Part shown: one piece after another, positions 12,001 to 18,201 of the stretch
Position numbering within the stretch: the first letter of the stretch is position 1
Layout: each line of letters begins with the position of its first letter
Source: an uncultured Clostridia bacterium
GTDB lineage: Bacteria; Bacillota; Clostridia; UBA1381
Assembly (NCBI GenBank): GCA_947591315.1
Contig: CANQDD010000042.1
Location: forward strand, 110,482 to 174,481
Direction: 5' to 3'
DNA length: 64,000 bases
Notes under the pieces: model-generated
What the model was told of the DNA's origin: nothing
The model's database searches: none
What the model saw: the letters and a program-made list of their open reading frames with translations, nothing else
Position numbers and translations under genes: made by a program

Positions 12001-13544
12001 TATACGGTCTGCACCGTCGGAACGGTGATTGTCTCGGTGACGGTTTCCATATCGCCGTCCTCGTTGAACACTTCCGTTTCGATTACCTGCTCCGTCTCGA
12101 CCGTTTCCTCTCTCGGAACCTCTTTCGTTACTTCCTTTGTAACCGTTTCATACTGCGTTTCGGCGTCAAGGATCTCCGTTGTCGTCGTTTCGGTCGTGGT
12201 GGTCTCGGTTGAAACGTTCTGCGTTTCGGTGGACGTCACTTTTTCGGTAACGGTCTCCGTAACCGTCTTTGTCTTCGGCTCACTCTTTACGCTTTCCTCC
12301 GCCTTGGGAGCGTTCGGCGTACTCTCCGATTTCTCCGTAGCAGTCTCAACAGGCTTCTCTTCCGCTTCGGATTTTGTCGTTTCGGGCGCGGCCTGCTTTG
12401 CTTCCTTTTCGGATTCACCATTATTATAGGAAGAAACTCGTTCACTTTCGTCGTCCGCCGTCTCCGTATTATCGTCCGTCGAGGCGAGTGAGAACGTCGT
12501 GTCGCCAAGCTCGTTCTCTCTCAGGCTGTCCATGAACAAATCGGTGTCAACCATGCCGAGCTCCGATATTATCTTATCGCCGTCGTCCTCGGGTTCTTCC
12601 TCCTCAACAGGCGAATACGTCTTGTCCTCCGAATCGTCAAACAGCTTTGACAAATCGTAGTCCGAGTTTTCCTGCGACAAGCCTTCGTTATACATCTCGC
12701 GGAGAAATTCTTCAACCTCGGGCGACTCAAATTCTGTTTTCAGTTCCTTTGTGTCGTCAATTTCATCACCAATGCTCTGCGAGGTCTGGCTGCCGCCAAA
12801 AAGCATAGCGGTTCCCTCAACGTACTCGTCCGGATTGGATTCGAGCGCGGCGGAGAACGTGCTTGTCGGCTGTTCCTCGTCCGTTTCGCCTATCCACTCG
12901 ATCTCGGCTGTGTTCGTCTGACCTGACGCGGTCGACGTTCTTATACGAAGTCTTTCGGGATCTGCCACGCGCCATACGACATTGTCGTTAACGCCGTCCG
13001 CAACGGTCGCCGTTACGGAAACAACGTCGCCGACCTTTGTGAAGCCGATGGCTTGCTTGTCCAGTGAGATAAGGCTGCTTGTGCGATTTCCCGCTGTCAG
13101 CGGATTTTCGTCCCCGACCGTATCAGTCTCGGATAAATCTTCGCTGTAATCATTATAAGAAGAATCGCCGTTGCTTCCTTCCGAAATGCTGCCGGAGGAC
13201 TGACCTTGCGCGCCCGATTCGGACGATGCGCCGTCGTTTTGAGTTGTCTGCGCTGATTCGGGTGCTTCGGAATTTTCCTCTGCATCACTTTCAGACACAG
13301 CCTCCGCTTCTTCATTTTCAGCGGATTCTGTGCCTTCCGGTTTTGCATCTGTATCGGCGGCGGACGCTGCCGTCTCCGAATTTTGAGGTTTTTCCGTTCC
13401 GTCATCGGTCTGGGACATAAGCGTTAAAAGCGTTATATCCGGCGCTGCGGCGAGTGTGCTCGCCTGCGACGATACCGACGACGCAGCCATTGCAGCCAGC
13501 AAAACTACGGATATAGCCTTGCGGGTTACCTTGCGCAGTACCAT
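1..13544 (-). CDS. giant secreted RCC1-repeat protein (C-terminus off window)
   Basis: An open frame of at least 4,514 codons runs from ATG 13544 off the left edge. I checked the frame at three distant points (start, codon 707, codon 4497) and it holds. The start has a strong AGGAGG at 13551-13556. Residues 1-34 form a signal peptide. Residues 40-790 are acidic, Thr/Glu-rich low complexity, including TVTETVTEKV-type runs at about 425-555. From about residue 865 to 4350 there are roughly 30 RCC1-type repeats built on VWAWGxNxxGQLG. They are interrupted by Big2-like Ig domains (about 810-855, 1970-2070, 2980-3060), a GLUG-like stretch (2300-2470, YAAGIVGINN) and a Glu/Pro-rich linker (3340-3380). 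RCC1 repeats fold as seven-bladed propellers, so about four or five propellers are expected. Extracellular adhesion or ligand binding is inferred only. Any wall anchor lies beyond the window. Confidence 0.93.
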   Translation of the reverse strand, partial: MVLRKVTRKAISVVLLAAMAASSVSSQASTLAAAPDITLLTLMSQTDDGTEKPQNSETAASAADTDAKPEGTESAENEEAEAVSESDAEENSEAPESAQTTQNDGASSESGAQGQSSGSISEGSNGDSSYNDYSEDLSETDTVGDENPLTAGNRTSSLISLDKQAIGFTKVGDVVSVTATVADGVNDNVVWRVADPERLRIRTSTASGQTNTAEIEWIGETDEEQPTSTFSAALESNPDEYVEGTAMLFGGSQTSQSIGDEIDDTKELKTEFESPEVEEFLREMYNEGLSQENSDYDLSKLFDDSEDKTYSPVEEEEPEDDGDKIISELGMVDTDLFMDSLRENELGDTTFSLASTDDNTETADDESERVSSYNNGESEKEAKQAAPETTKSEAEEKPVETATEKSESTPNAPKAEESVKSEPKTKTVTETVTEKVTSTETQNVSTETTTTETTTTEILDAETQYETVTKEVTKEVPREETVETEQVIETEVFNEDGDMETVTETITVPTVQTVYDTVTETVEEEVPTGTQYSVRETVVVKKVVTETVTSADGEVISSRVVSSDETSSSNDYFTDVEPNVGTTENVTTSTENGTRENTVETEVEKTVEKTVTAEGSSDESESESSAPLAQFGSETGSKNEDFQPEVTEDNTVTENDGADASDKDVQNGKPSAEITGGKNETETAPEENKSDETNKEENAPDLSDSNQGGVDDKTEAETETDENEVTVNEKEFAEEFPEIEDKLSENYDLEAISLDEDNGISLMAVGTLSSDAESLNSSVGGQTIAIRVGDSQSLNDLLSMKGYHYSGTPTVTDDRMATVGADGRITGNSQGRTTIEINDDGNNKILNLEVYGEVEGEVTPSAIPMVVSTGTFTLALQNNGSVWGWGSADDHRLANATGTSVMAPNNIQIKRGGKLTDLTGIRHIAVGDGHALAVTNDGYVYSWGMNNNGQLGRGKDAPSTSDGNPTLVVKDDGDVLSDVEYVYAGEYASYAVTRTGKVYAWGLSIYGQLGIGESYTDDKPEASFYDIGVATPVDTTMDGEEFGKIIKISAGYSHAMALDVDHNLYIWGANVDGLLINNNDDYNSVTYINKPVKRVIDEAPGYITDIAAGGTFTEKTDTSTGSTAELKFHSVVVFDTPRDNVYTWGHNETRQLGYTTDDLGDGILKSNPIPTAVKSDVDDSKSGMHFEGFNNKVVSVTASATNTAAVVARDGSYNGTVYVWGDNTYKHLGFTYTDSSGSVVDLHQSDPGRVLKDFSGNYNNYMTDVDQVVLGTFTATAVKSDGTVWSWGSNTYGQLGNLSYGKQNQPTPVLTGDGEVKKLIANHVVIAEEDEDGNEEIINEYTRYSAIPSTLYITTEQKVKVDYDSIKILEDVGFNLYKNNKQLEPAQPVALDPDPSGVVTGADNTSDGIKWYVATPEDFHDQKRDVTLVITDQSPAEAKVDKGEIKLNVAPPNMFAVPMIVSGDDFTVALKSDGTVWAWGANTHGQLGYGLRDGATEDTQGPVQVLAAAEPVTIGEGGAYVYPEENNKVLKGIHKISAGEHHVLALASDQTVYAWGDNTYGQLGIDSTVDQNRPVKVFSGTFDGADEYLAFVQDIAAGGRHSLAIVKTTEHYFNDTIDEEEDGGGTVSAMRQRDISSIYAWGANDYGQLGYTVDDSLIGEGQYVATPVRVINAQAAESSAEEEGDGTSDAYSEDVYIRDAVKIAAGRNHSVAIADSYTKTDDSHDSYKYVIAWGSNEYTQSGGDMESGSNYSRPFPLSWGSGSYDYTYEGDTEDTINLSGIVDIAAGDNHTVFLREDGMALSIGDNSKGQLGRGLSDAYVSEVVGKGAYAYITTDGTSPLKVSAIAASGDNTIVLDTEGNVYQFGSNSNGQLGSGNKDDAKHSVAVQTSASEFTSNNTTYKGDSKAIGAGLGSSYVMREDGYVYAYGANANGQLGDLSRDERHKPVQVGALDDEILTVDVTLPDAKTVKNPTVVNAVKGDTIKISTSGTLTERRGFNLIVIDDPTHEVSGLTFTSSDNKIATVDPDGTITAVSRGSVVIRAQSKQVQSTVNQGVNKSGTMMFVLNIKEQSESDPAPKDFYTEPMVTGGDSFSVALKSDGTVWAWGSNDNGQLGNGQKSGTENGEYIDRKQYLPVQVITEDGAAIDHIIAVAAGANHAVALRSDGKVYAWGSNSHGQIGNGESGIYQAIEDFRNLDPHEPIEEASADEDNKIYTYNIYEPEGLMQVNEIIKDRTKLLEYDDYGDGTEKGYYVFNVMADLDMTGYDFEPIYFEEHDAAEEEKGFRDVFHGNGHRISHLTITKPENYVMRSGSDEYTFIAAMFAYNNGTIDGVILSDVNINNETLTYSDGSTSSDARSYAAGIVGINNPNGKISQSAVYSGTISSHTSAAGIAVENSGKIENVYNRASIEIAENGNSLSTYAAGIAAVNLDGAGIKTVYSSGKVETKNKSTDMSHLTGSIVASNNAQATEDGDNYTGIISAYTDSALPIAGNVNSEESDNVNVPLVSYNNVTLTDKTQFSDQYWDFDNTWEYITQWDTDKLPVLVIETDPPEKVNLTDFSKKDVVYPSLVNVREGGELTPIENITAIAAGGNNTVMLTGTGTVYALGANDYGQTGNGNNGTFTEYNGVKLPNALPKHTSTAQRVMNGLSPSGNMYVDDVIKISSGDNYTAALRSNGKVLTWGDSSKGQLANGETSLRNQPVYAQLETQAAQITNAADIAAGGEHALVLAFDNSLYGWGNNDMQQLTSAVSDAQKTRAVVIKSAATGGSLAGVTIKQISAGGKHSGALVYTEGKSDITGGDATAIYTWGNNSVDEVYEDSDHVLKTRRAATGQLGTDDHSSASVGDPKPVLRGTSVNKNGSANFIDALYFGAAGDHTIAIKNDGYVYSWGLNDMGQIGDISYNNRYTPVMTGDLEARILMMNKIHADSDSETKQAVDYPVDDADIPVAINISPESEAVIYALNTSEKFLSGFNMLNNNKINPTDKANLGKIVFSSSDETVASVETVIETQKQEPDGDGEEDEEEKPEIITGVNGVIKAHGKIGRATIVINNTETGYIGSIVINVTDGLTLPQVVTGKDFSAALSASGKLYTWGDNSMGQLGRTIIEDEEYSYIPEQVEIGDGREIISVAVGDDFTAALDTLGDIWTFGGNRSLQLGRKTLVTTQNADGSMHQEEGYNYDYAWKPDKAEIPDSIGGSVKFLSLAAGGGSVYALSETGTVYAWGKATQGQLGTSSTVTTPVIAAASKGASASLTSNLEDVIRIEAGDDFAVAVKRNGDVFAFGSNSDGQLGNNADDSQKNVPIQVWKGDYVYDGDTFIHHAVDVAAGGHSAALIVQQSKEVKETVEPEPAPELEPDSELSPEPGPESELDSEPDPEPEPEPAPEPEPEPETITRTVYYNTLYTWGGDDAGQLGIGKQDYTSSYAIQGQPQEVKLNNVRSVAVGGNHMLALTTDDTMYAWGSNSSGQLGIGEYDMTEIAAYDAENKNAYAPLPVYDGETYKQTQFGDHKDKKETDGDYSIPVYLISAGKNYSSAVRSTGRLYSWGSNERWHIGDYSTGDKSFPTQVGMKESNTIDIKSAEKKTSTGGSEIYDSLPTEVELVRNYNTAYYEQLAIDAGELYTDIENRFNLFDNNDKDGAKIPDVTLSDFAVVNTNLFTLTMDGGKIIVTPNDDYRFGTTTLTIKKNEFIKQITLKLIPQAGQVEPVITSGKDFTVALKSDGSLWAWGANDHGQLGDGTSIDRAYPVRVLTKEVYEELQEHVADAMSNYDGNFNLDSEEEYTIFRLAAAGETFTLAVEVGADGDKLYAWGDNTLGQLGVAIDDGYVKPTYEKQTLYDLSGNEIIGYDEENHRPYLWMTDDGGVKTYRYAEVPKAVNTKYIYKDKDGATLDAEDNIITVDADGFPMGDDKDKLLVLNEEEEDSEDTNGDYILGYERKENPVYNNESDRYTLTPVIGYREDNKPLHGRTIEVNLREWTTKTVMGEDGQPEPNDSGDGYKTETVLEIKKGEDGLPVKETRVMYFEEPDPVPEKHIDNRLLPVEVTAVKFLHSDDASREERITDIAAGRAHALIVVDDDEVYAWGNNEYGQLGTDFVPEKDGKQYNTTPERVLAYNGMESSERIYLSGVVAVEAGSNHSVALKRDGTVWAWGDNTYGQLGDSGQYYMTMKDGHPMSRTAVQVFKGEVQNAGYYLSDISRISAKGNNTAALTRDTHIVYAWGDNTYGQLGLGDANTGVKSTNTPQNVTASWIYYEGSDDLANIKDITVGFDHMTAVDLDGNVSVWGRSVKYADNSASDVRNDKATAVPAGETKPVTGEDSLTNVNMMSAGDGFTSAVLEDGRIVTWGAGEKGQIGNSGFTTFEYPLFTGEKAAESYRFDYGRTYFKSGSENQYKYYTPVGGSAGDFSRPVYVVAQNEMLELGTNYIKKDDKTYATKISHPGFSLINTVKSEKDTDISDDIQSGKLVFISENEDIIKIETQGGRVYAVPPTDTLYGRTTVRAVDSDTKKTMWTGVFNVTVTSELLESQQ

Positions 13545-13931
13545 ATTGTCCTCCTGAGATCAATCTGGTCTTTTGTTGATTTTTACCAATGTTTACCGGA
13601 TGAGAGCAATATTGTCTCATTCTCATTGTAAGACTTTTTTCTTGAATTGTCAATACTTGTTTCATCGTTTGCATAAATATATATCGGTTTTTTGTTGATT
13701 TTGTCTGATTTTTTTTGTTTTTTACCCAATATTATGACAATATACCCGATAAACTGTTATTTTTTGCTCTTGTGCAATATTACCAAACGTTTCAAAAGAG
13801 TTACAAGAATTATACATTGGTGTATTTTAGAATACAAAATTAACCGCAATATTACAAAATTTTATCATAAAAAGCTTCCCTTCGGTGGTATATGCAGGGA
13901 TATTTTTGAATAAAAACAAAGGGGTGATATT
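13545..13931. other. AT-rich divergent intergenic region
   Basis: 387 bp between the RCC1 gene and spmA. The left part holds the RCC1 promoter. The right part (13800-13850) contains ATA...GAATACAAAAT, loosely like a sigma-E promoter, which would suit spmA, but the match is weak. I see no gene or RNA here. Confidence 0.5.
13625..13653 (-). promoter_or_regulatory. sigma-A promoter of the RCC1 giant gene
   Basis: On the minus strand TTGACA (13648-13653) and TACAAT (13625-13630) are 17 bp apart, about 75 nt upstream of the start codon. Just downstream an ATGAGA/TCTCAT inverted repeat could be an operator or a small 5' UTR hairpin. Confidence 0.75.
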
Positions 13932-14492
13932 ATGAATTATATCTGGTGCGTGATGATAATAGTGTCGCTCGTCGTGTCGGCGGTGAACGGCACGGTCGGC
14001 GAGACGGTAAACGCCGCGTTCGACGGCGCGAAGGAGTCGGTTTTTGTCGTGCTGTCGTTCGCGGGCGTGATGTGCTTCTGGACGGGAATAATGAAAATCG
14101 CGGAAAGGTCGGGGCTTCAGGACAAGGTAAAAAGACTGCTCCGACCCGTGATTTCGTTCCTTTTTCCCGGCGCGGGCGAGGACGCGAAGGGTCATATCGC
14201 GATGAACATGAGCGCGAATCTGCTCGGTATGGGCAACGCCGCGACGCCGGAGGGTATTCTGGCGATGCGCGCGCTCGACCGTGAGAATCCGCGTCCCGAG
14301 TACGCGTCACGGAATATGTGTATGCTCGTCGTGATAAATACCGCGTCGATACAGCTTATACCGACGACGATTATCGCGCTGCGCGCCGCGGCAGGGTCGG
14401 CGGACCCGTTTTCGGTCGTGCTGCCCGTGTGGGTCGCGTCGTTTACCGCCGCCGCTGTTGCTGCGCTCTCCGCTCGATTGTGGTTAAGATAG
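13932..14492 (+). CDS. spmA: spore maturation protein SpmA
   Basis: 186-residue membrane protein of the nucleoside recognition/Gate family. It begins with a hydrophobic helix (MNYIWCVMIIVSLVV) and carries the family-typical ANLLGMGNAATPEG segment at about residues 95-108 and NTASIQLIPTT at about 135-145. In Bacillus, SpmA and SpmB act together in the late dehydration of the spore core. Length is normal. The ATG follows GGGGTGATATT. Its partner spmB lies downstream after a 260-bp repeat insertion. Confidence 0.93.
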   Translation: MNYIWCVMIIVSLVVSAVNGTVGETVNAAFDGAKESVFVVLSFAGVMCFWTGIMKIAERSGLQDKVKRLLRPVISFLFPGAGEDAKGHIAMNMSANLLGMGNAATPEGILAMRALDRENPRPEYASRNMCMLVVINTASIQLIPTTIIALRAAAGSADPFSVVLPVWVASFTAAAVAALSARLWLR

Positions 14493-14509
14493 GGACAAAC
14501 GCAAAGTTA

Positions 14510-14731
14510 GCCTCCCTTGTCAAAGGGAGGGGGACCGCCATAGGCGGTGGAGGGATTCACTGTAAAAATTGAAAAGGAATCCCCCAGTCGGCTCCGCCGA
14601 CAGCCCCCTTTAACAAGGGGGCCTTTCGTAGGGGCGGTCATTGGCCGCCCGTTGTGTATGCCTCCCCTACTAGGGGAGCCTAACGTAACGTATCCGCTAT
14701 TTCCGTAGGGGCGACCCTTGCGGTCGCCCGC
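14510..14731. repeat. repeat block between spmA and spmB (families B and D)
   Basis: A family-B palindromic element (14510-14623) starts GCCTCCCTTGTCAAAGGGAG, has an ACCGCC/GGCGGT hairpin and ends with AACAAGGGGGCC. It is followed by a D hairpin (14628-14651), a short CCCCTACTAGGGG palindrome and a second D hairpin (14705-14731). The block separates two genes normally adjacent in one operon. Confidence 0.85.
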
Positions 14732-14753
14732 CCACAAAACAAGGAGGCACATC

Positions 14754-15257
14754 ATGACATACGCAATACCCGCGATAATCGCCGCGATCCTCATTATCGC
14801 GCTCGTAAAAAAACAAAACACATACGACCTGTTCATCTCCGGCGCGGCGGACGGTATGAAAATCGCGGCGAACATATTTCCGCCGCTTTTAGCCGCGCTT
14901 ACCGCCGCGTACATGCTCCGCGCGTCCGGCACGCTCGACCTCATAATAAACCTGCTCGCACCCGTGACGCGGCTAATACCGACCGAGGTAATGCCGCTCG
15001 CGCTGCTTCGTCCCGTATCGGGCAGCGGCGCGCTCGGACTTTTGACCGACATACTCAAAACCCACGGCGCGGACGGCGACGTCGGACGTATCGCGTCCGT
15101 AATCATGGGCAGCACCGAAACAACTCTCTACTGCCTCTGCGTGTACTTCGCCGGCACGCGCGCCAAACACACGCTCCGCGCCCTGCCGTTCGCCGCGGTC
15201 GGGGATATCGTGGGAATACTCATGGCTGTTGTGCTTATAAAACTGTTAAATTTTTGA
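14754..15257 (+). CDS. spmB: spore maturation protein SpmB
   Basis: 167-residue Gate-family membrane protein, partner of SpmA. Start set at ATG 14754 because AAGGAGG lies 6 nt upstream; an in-frame start 36 nt earlier would fall inside repeat D. Helices are visible at about residues 4-20 (IPAIIAAILIIALV) and 45-60. The segment LLRPVSGSGALGLLTDIL at about 83-100 and GSTETTLYCLCVYFAG at about 120-135 are typical of SpmB. Confidence 0.93.
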   Translation: MTYAIPAIIAAILIIALVKKQNTYDLFISGAADGMKIAANIFPPLLAALTAAYMLRASGTLDLIINLLAPVTRLIPTEVMPLALLRPVSGSGALGLLTDILKTHGADGDVGRIASVIMGSTETTLYCLCVYFAGTRAKHTLRALPFAAVGDIVGILMAVVLIKLLNF

Positions 15258-15275
15258 TGAAATTGTATTATCCAC

Positions 15276-15304
15276 TTGCAATACGGACAAATTTTATATA
15301 TAAT
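15276..15304 (+). promoter_or_regulatory. sigma-A promoter of pgk
   Basis: TTGCAA (15276-15281), a 17-bp spacer and a perfect TATAAT (15299-15304). The 5' UTR is about 45 nt and ends in AAAAGGAG. Its strength fits a glycolytic gene. No gap gene lies upstream. Confidence 0.8.
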
Positions 15305-15353
15305 ATATGATAGAAAAAAATGCGGCTGTGCCGCGCGAAAAGGAGATAAAATT

Positions 15354-16538
15354 ATGTATAACAAAATGACAGTTGAAGATGTAGACGTAAAGGGCAGGAA
15401 AGTTCTTGTCCGCTGCGATTTCAACGTTCCGCTGGACGCCGACGGCAACATCACGGACGAAAACCGCATAGTGGGCGCGCTCCCCACGATCAAGTACCTC
15501 GCGGATAACGGCGCGAAGGTTATCCTCTGCTCGCATATGGGCAAGCCGAAGGGCGAACCCGTTCCCTCGATGTCGCTTGCTCCGGTTGCTAAGAGCCTTT
15601 CGGAAAAGCTCGGCAAGGAGGTTGTTTTCGCGGCTGACGAAAATGTTGTCGGCGACAACGCGAAGGCTGCCGTCGCGGCTATGAAGGACGGCGACGTTGT
15701 TCTTCTCGAGAACACTCGCTACAGAAAGGAAGAAACAAAGAACGAGGAAGCGTTCTCGAAGGAGCTCGCCTCGCTCGCCGACCTGTTCGTAAACGACGCG
15801 TTCGGCACGGCTCATAGAGCGCACTGCTCGAATGTCGGCGTTGCGTCAATATTAAAGCCTGCCGTTGCGGGTTATCTTATCGAAAAAGAAATAAACTTCC
15901 TCGGCAACGCCGTAAACAACCCCGTAAGACCGCTTGTTGCAATCCTGGGCGGCAGCAAGGTTTCGTCGAAGATTTCGGTTATCGAGAACCTCTTGAAGAA
16001 GGTGGACAAGCTCATAATCGGCGGCGGTATGGCGTACACGTTCTTTGCGGCGCAGGGCAAGACGGTCGGCACGTCGCTGCTTGAAGAGGATTACATCGAC
16101 TACGCGAAGAAGATGCTCGACGAGGCGGGCGACAAGATTATTCTGCCGGTTGATACGGTTATAACGGAAAAGTTTGACAACGATGCTCCCTCAAAGGTAG
16201 TTGAGGGCGATATCCCCGATGGCTGGATGGGTCTTGATATAGGTCCGAAGTCGGTTGAGCTGTTCAAGAAGGAGCTTGCGGACGCTAAGACGGTCGTTTG
16301 GAATGGTCCTATGGGCGTGTTCGAGATGCCGAATTTCGCGAAGGGTACGAATGAAATCGCCGCGCTTCTCGCGGAGCTTGACGCAACAACGATCATCGGC
16401 GGCGGCGACAGCGTCGCGGCTGTAAATCAGGCTGGTCTCGGCGATAAGATGAGCCACATCTCCACCGGCGGCGGCGCGAGCATGGAATTCCTTGAGGGTA
16501 AGGAGCTGCCGGGCATTGCGGCATTGACGGATAAGTAA
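15354..16538 (+). CDS. pgk: phosphoglycerate kinase
   Basis: 394 residues, the normal length. Cytosolic glycolytic enzyme making ATP from 1,3-bisphosphoglycerate and ADP. Motifs: [10 protein letters not shown] near residues 19-28, HMGKP at about 62, the hinge and nucleotide-loop segment NGPMGVFE at about 320, and GGGDSVAAV near 355. Start at ATG 15354 with AAAAGGAG in front; a longer frame back to 15276 would overlap the promoter. First gene of a pgk-(DUF559)-tpiA-gpmI run. Confidence 0.97.
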   Translation: MYNKMTVEDVDVKGRKVLVRCDFNVPLDADGNITDENRIVGALPTIKYLADNGAKVILCSHMGKPKGEPVPSMSLAPVAKSLSEKLGKEVVFAADENVVGDNAKAAVAAMKDGDVVLLENTRYRKEETKNEEAFSKELASLADLFVNDAFGTAHRAHCSNVGVASILKPAVAGYLIEKEINFLGNAVNNPVRPLVAILGGSKVSSKISVIENLLKKVDKLIIGGGMAYTFFAAQGKTVGTSLLEEDYIDYAKKMLDEAGDKIILPVDTVITEKFDNDAPSKVVEGDIPDGWMGLDIGPKSVELFKKELADAKTVVWNGPMGVFEMPNFAKGTNEIAALLAELDATTIIGGGDSVAAVNQAGLGDKMSHISTGGGASMEFLEGKELPGIAALTDK

Positions 16539-16569
16539 TTAAGTGGTAATAAAGTGTTTTTAACAGCCA

Positions 16570-16745
16570 CCTCTCAGACGGCTCCGCCGCCAGCTCCCCT
16601 CAAGGGGAGCCACACGCTTGCGTGTGGTAGGCGTGTTGCGAAGCAACAAACGCCGTAGTAAGAGGAGCCTCACGTAGGGCGGCGCATATTGTGAGCCTCT
16701 CCTTGAGGAGAGGTGGCATCGCGGAGCGATGACGGAGAGGTGGCA
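16570..16745. repeat. repeat block A upstream of the DUF559 gene
   Basis: The order is a right-hand A arm (CCACCTCTCAG...CCCCTCAAGGGGAGCC), a double-hairpin insert (about 16613-16656: ACACGC/GCGTGT, then GGCGTGTTGC/GCAACAAACGCC) and a left-hand A arm (16694-16745). The final GGAGAGGTGGCA of the left arm serves as the ribosome binding site of the next gene. Confidence 0.85.
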
Positions 16746-16747
16746 AT

Positions 16748-17116
16748 ATGAAATACGAACATTTGCCTTATAACAAAAACCTGAAACAAAATGCCGTAAA
16801 ACTGCGAAAAAATATGACAAAACAGGAAAAACATCTTTGGTATGACTTCTTGAAAGACTATCCGATAAAAATTTACAAGCAAAAAGTAATATTAAATTAT
16901 ATCGTCGATTTCTACTGTGCGTCTGCGAAATTAGCAATAGAGCTTGACGGAAGTCAGCATTACGACGGGCGTGAAGATTACGACGCGGCGCGCACGGAAG
17001 CGCTGAACGGCATGGGAATAACGGTGCTCCGATTTTCCAATTTGGAAATCGACACCAATTTCGGGGGAATATGTGAGTATATAGATTTAACAATACAAAA
17101 ACAAAAGGAGAATTAA
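16748..17116 (+). CDS. DUF559 endonuclease-like protein
   Basis: 122 residues. The DUF559 family resembles very-short-patch-repair (Vsr-like) endonucleases. Visible signatures: MTKQEKHLWYDFL at about 23-35, IVDFYC at about 51-56, the core AIELDGSQHY at about 63-72 (acidic and Gln residues of a PD-(D/E)xK-like site), and GITVLRFSNLEI at about 89-100. It sits between pgk and tpiA, where it has no metabolic role. Its ribosome binding site, GGAGAGG at 16734-16740, is the end of repeat A, so its translation depends on the repeat. Substrate unknown. Confidence 0.85.
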   Translation: MKYEHLPYNKNLKQNAVKLRKNMTKQEKHLWYDFLKDYPIKIYKQKVILNYIVDFYCASAKLAIELDGSQHYDGREDYDAARTEALNGMGITVLRFSNLEIDTNFGGICEYIDLTIQKQKEN

Positions 17117-17118
17117 CA

Positions 17119-17871
17119 ATGGGAAAATATATAATTGCGGGAAACTGGAAAATGAACAAGCTTCCGTCGGAAACGTACGATTTCGTTAAGGAGGTCGTTG
17201 AAGCGACGAAGGGCGCAACATGCGAGGTAGTATGCTGCACGCCATACGTGTGCCTCGCTCCGGCGATCGAGGCGGCGAAGGGCACGCACGTAAAAATCGG
17301 CGCGGAAAACCTCCACTACGAGGACAAGGGCGCGTTCACGGGCGAGGTATCGGCTGATATGCTCGTTGATTTGGGCGTGCAGTACGTTATAATGGGTCAC
17401 AGCGAAAGACGCGAATACAACAACGAAACCGACGAAACGGTCAATCTGAAGGCTAAAAAGGCTCTTGAAAAAGGTCTTATTCCTATCGTTTGCTGCGGCG
17501 AAAGTCTGGAGCAGCGCGAAGCGGGAATTACGATGGACTGGATCGCTATTCAAATCAAAAAAGCGTTTGCGGGCATAAGCGCCGACGACGCGAAAAAGGT
17601 TGTCGTAGCGTACGAGCCTATCTGGGCTATCGGCACGGGCAAGACAGCGACCGACGAACAGGCTGAGGAGGTTTGCGGCGCGATAAGAAAGCTTTTGGCA
17701 GACCTTTACGACGACGCGACCGCGAAGGCGATCACCATTCAGTACGGCGGCTCGATGAACGCGAAGAACGCGGCGGGACTGCTCTCAAAGCCGAATATCG
17801 ACGGCGGCTTAATAGGCGGCGCATCGCTTAAGGCTCCCGATTTCGCGGTTATTACCGGCGCAGCGAAGTAA
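17119..17871 (+). CDS. tpiA: triosephosphate isomerase
   Basis: 250-residue TIM barrel that interconverts dihydroxyacetone phosphate and glyceraldehyde 3-phosphate. Motifs: GNWKMNK with the catalytic Lys at about residue 12, the catalytic His in GHSERR at about 94-99, YEPIWAIGTGK with the catalytic Glu at about 165, and the phosphate-binding IQYGGS near 210. The start follows AAAAGGAG, 2 nt after the DUF559 stop, so the two are probably cotranscribed. Confidence 0.97.
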   Translation: MGKYIIAGNWKMNKLPSETYDFVKEVVEATKGATCEVVCCTPYVCLAPAIEAAKGTHVKIGAENLHYEDKGAFTGEVSADMLVDLGVQYVIMGHSERREYNNETDETVNLKAKKALEKGLIPIVCCGESLEQREAGITMDWIAIQIKKAFAGISADDAKKVVVAYEPIWAIGTGKTATDEQAEEVCGAIRKLLADLYDDATAKAITIQYGGSMNAKNAAGLLSKPNIDGGLIGGASLKAPDFAVITGAAK

Positions 17872-17907
17872 ATAGACGGATATAAATTGTGATTTAGGGG
17901 CGTATAA

Positions 17908-18165
17908 GCCTCCCTTGTTAAAGGGAGGGGGACCGCCGAAGGCGGTGGAGGGATTCATTGTAAAAATCGAAAAGGAATCCCCCAGTCGCGCTCCGCGCGC
18001 CAGCCCCCTTTGACAAGGGGGCCTCACGTAGGGGCGGTCATTGGCCGCCCGTCATGTGAGCCTTTCCCTTGAGGGGAAGCTGTCACGAAGTGACTGATGA
18101 GGTGATTGTCACCTCATCCACCGCTTCGCGGTCCCCCTTCCCCTCAAGGGAAAGGCTAATAAATC
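17908..18165. repeat. repeat block between tpiA and gpmI (families B, D, C)
   Basis: A B element (17908-18027), a D hairpin (18031-18054) and a C element (18057-18162) starting CCTTTCCCTTGAGGGGAAGC and ending CCCCTCAAGGGAAAGGC. The C element carries a TCACGAAGTGA hairpin and a CACCTCATC/GATGAGGTG pair. No coding signal. Confidence 0.85.
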
Positions 18166-18201
18166 ACAATTTACCTCAATAATCGAAAAGGAGGATTGCA
18201 C

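Noticed and set aside
13800..13850. Sigma-E promoter for spmA
   Set aside because: Matches to both boxes are partial in an AT-rich region, so I do not call it as a feature.
18196..18201. Upstream TTG start for gpmI
   Set aside because: The ribosome binding site spacing fits ATG 18202 better, and the mature family start (MAKKPT) begins there.
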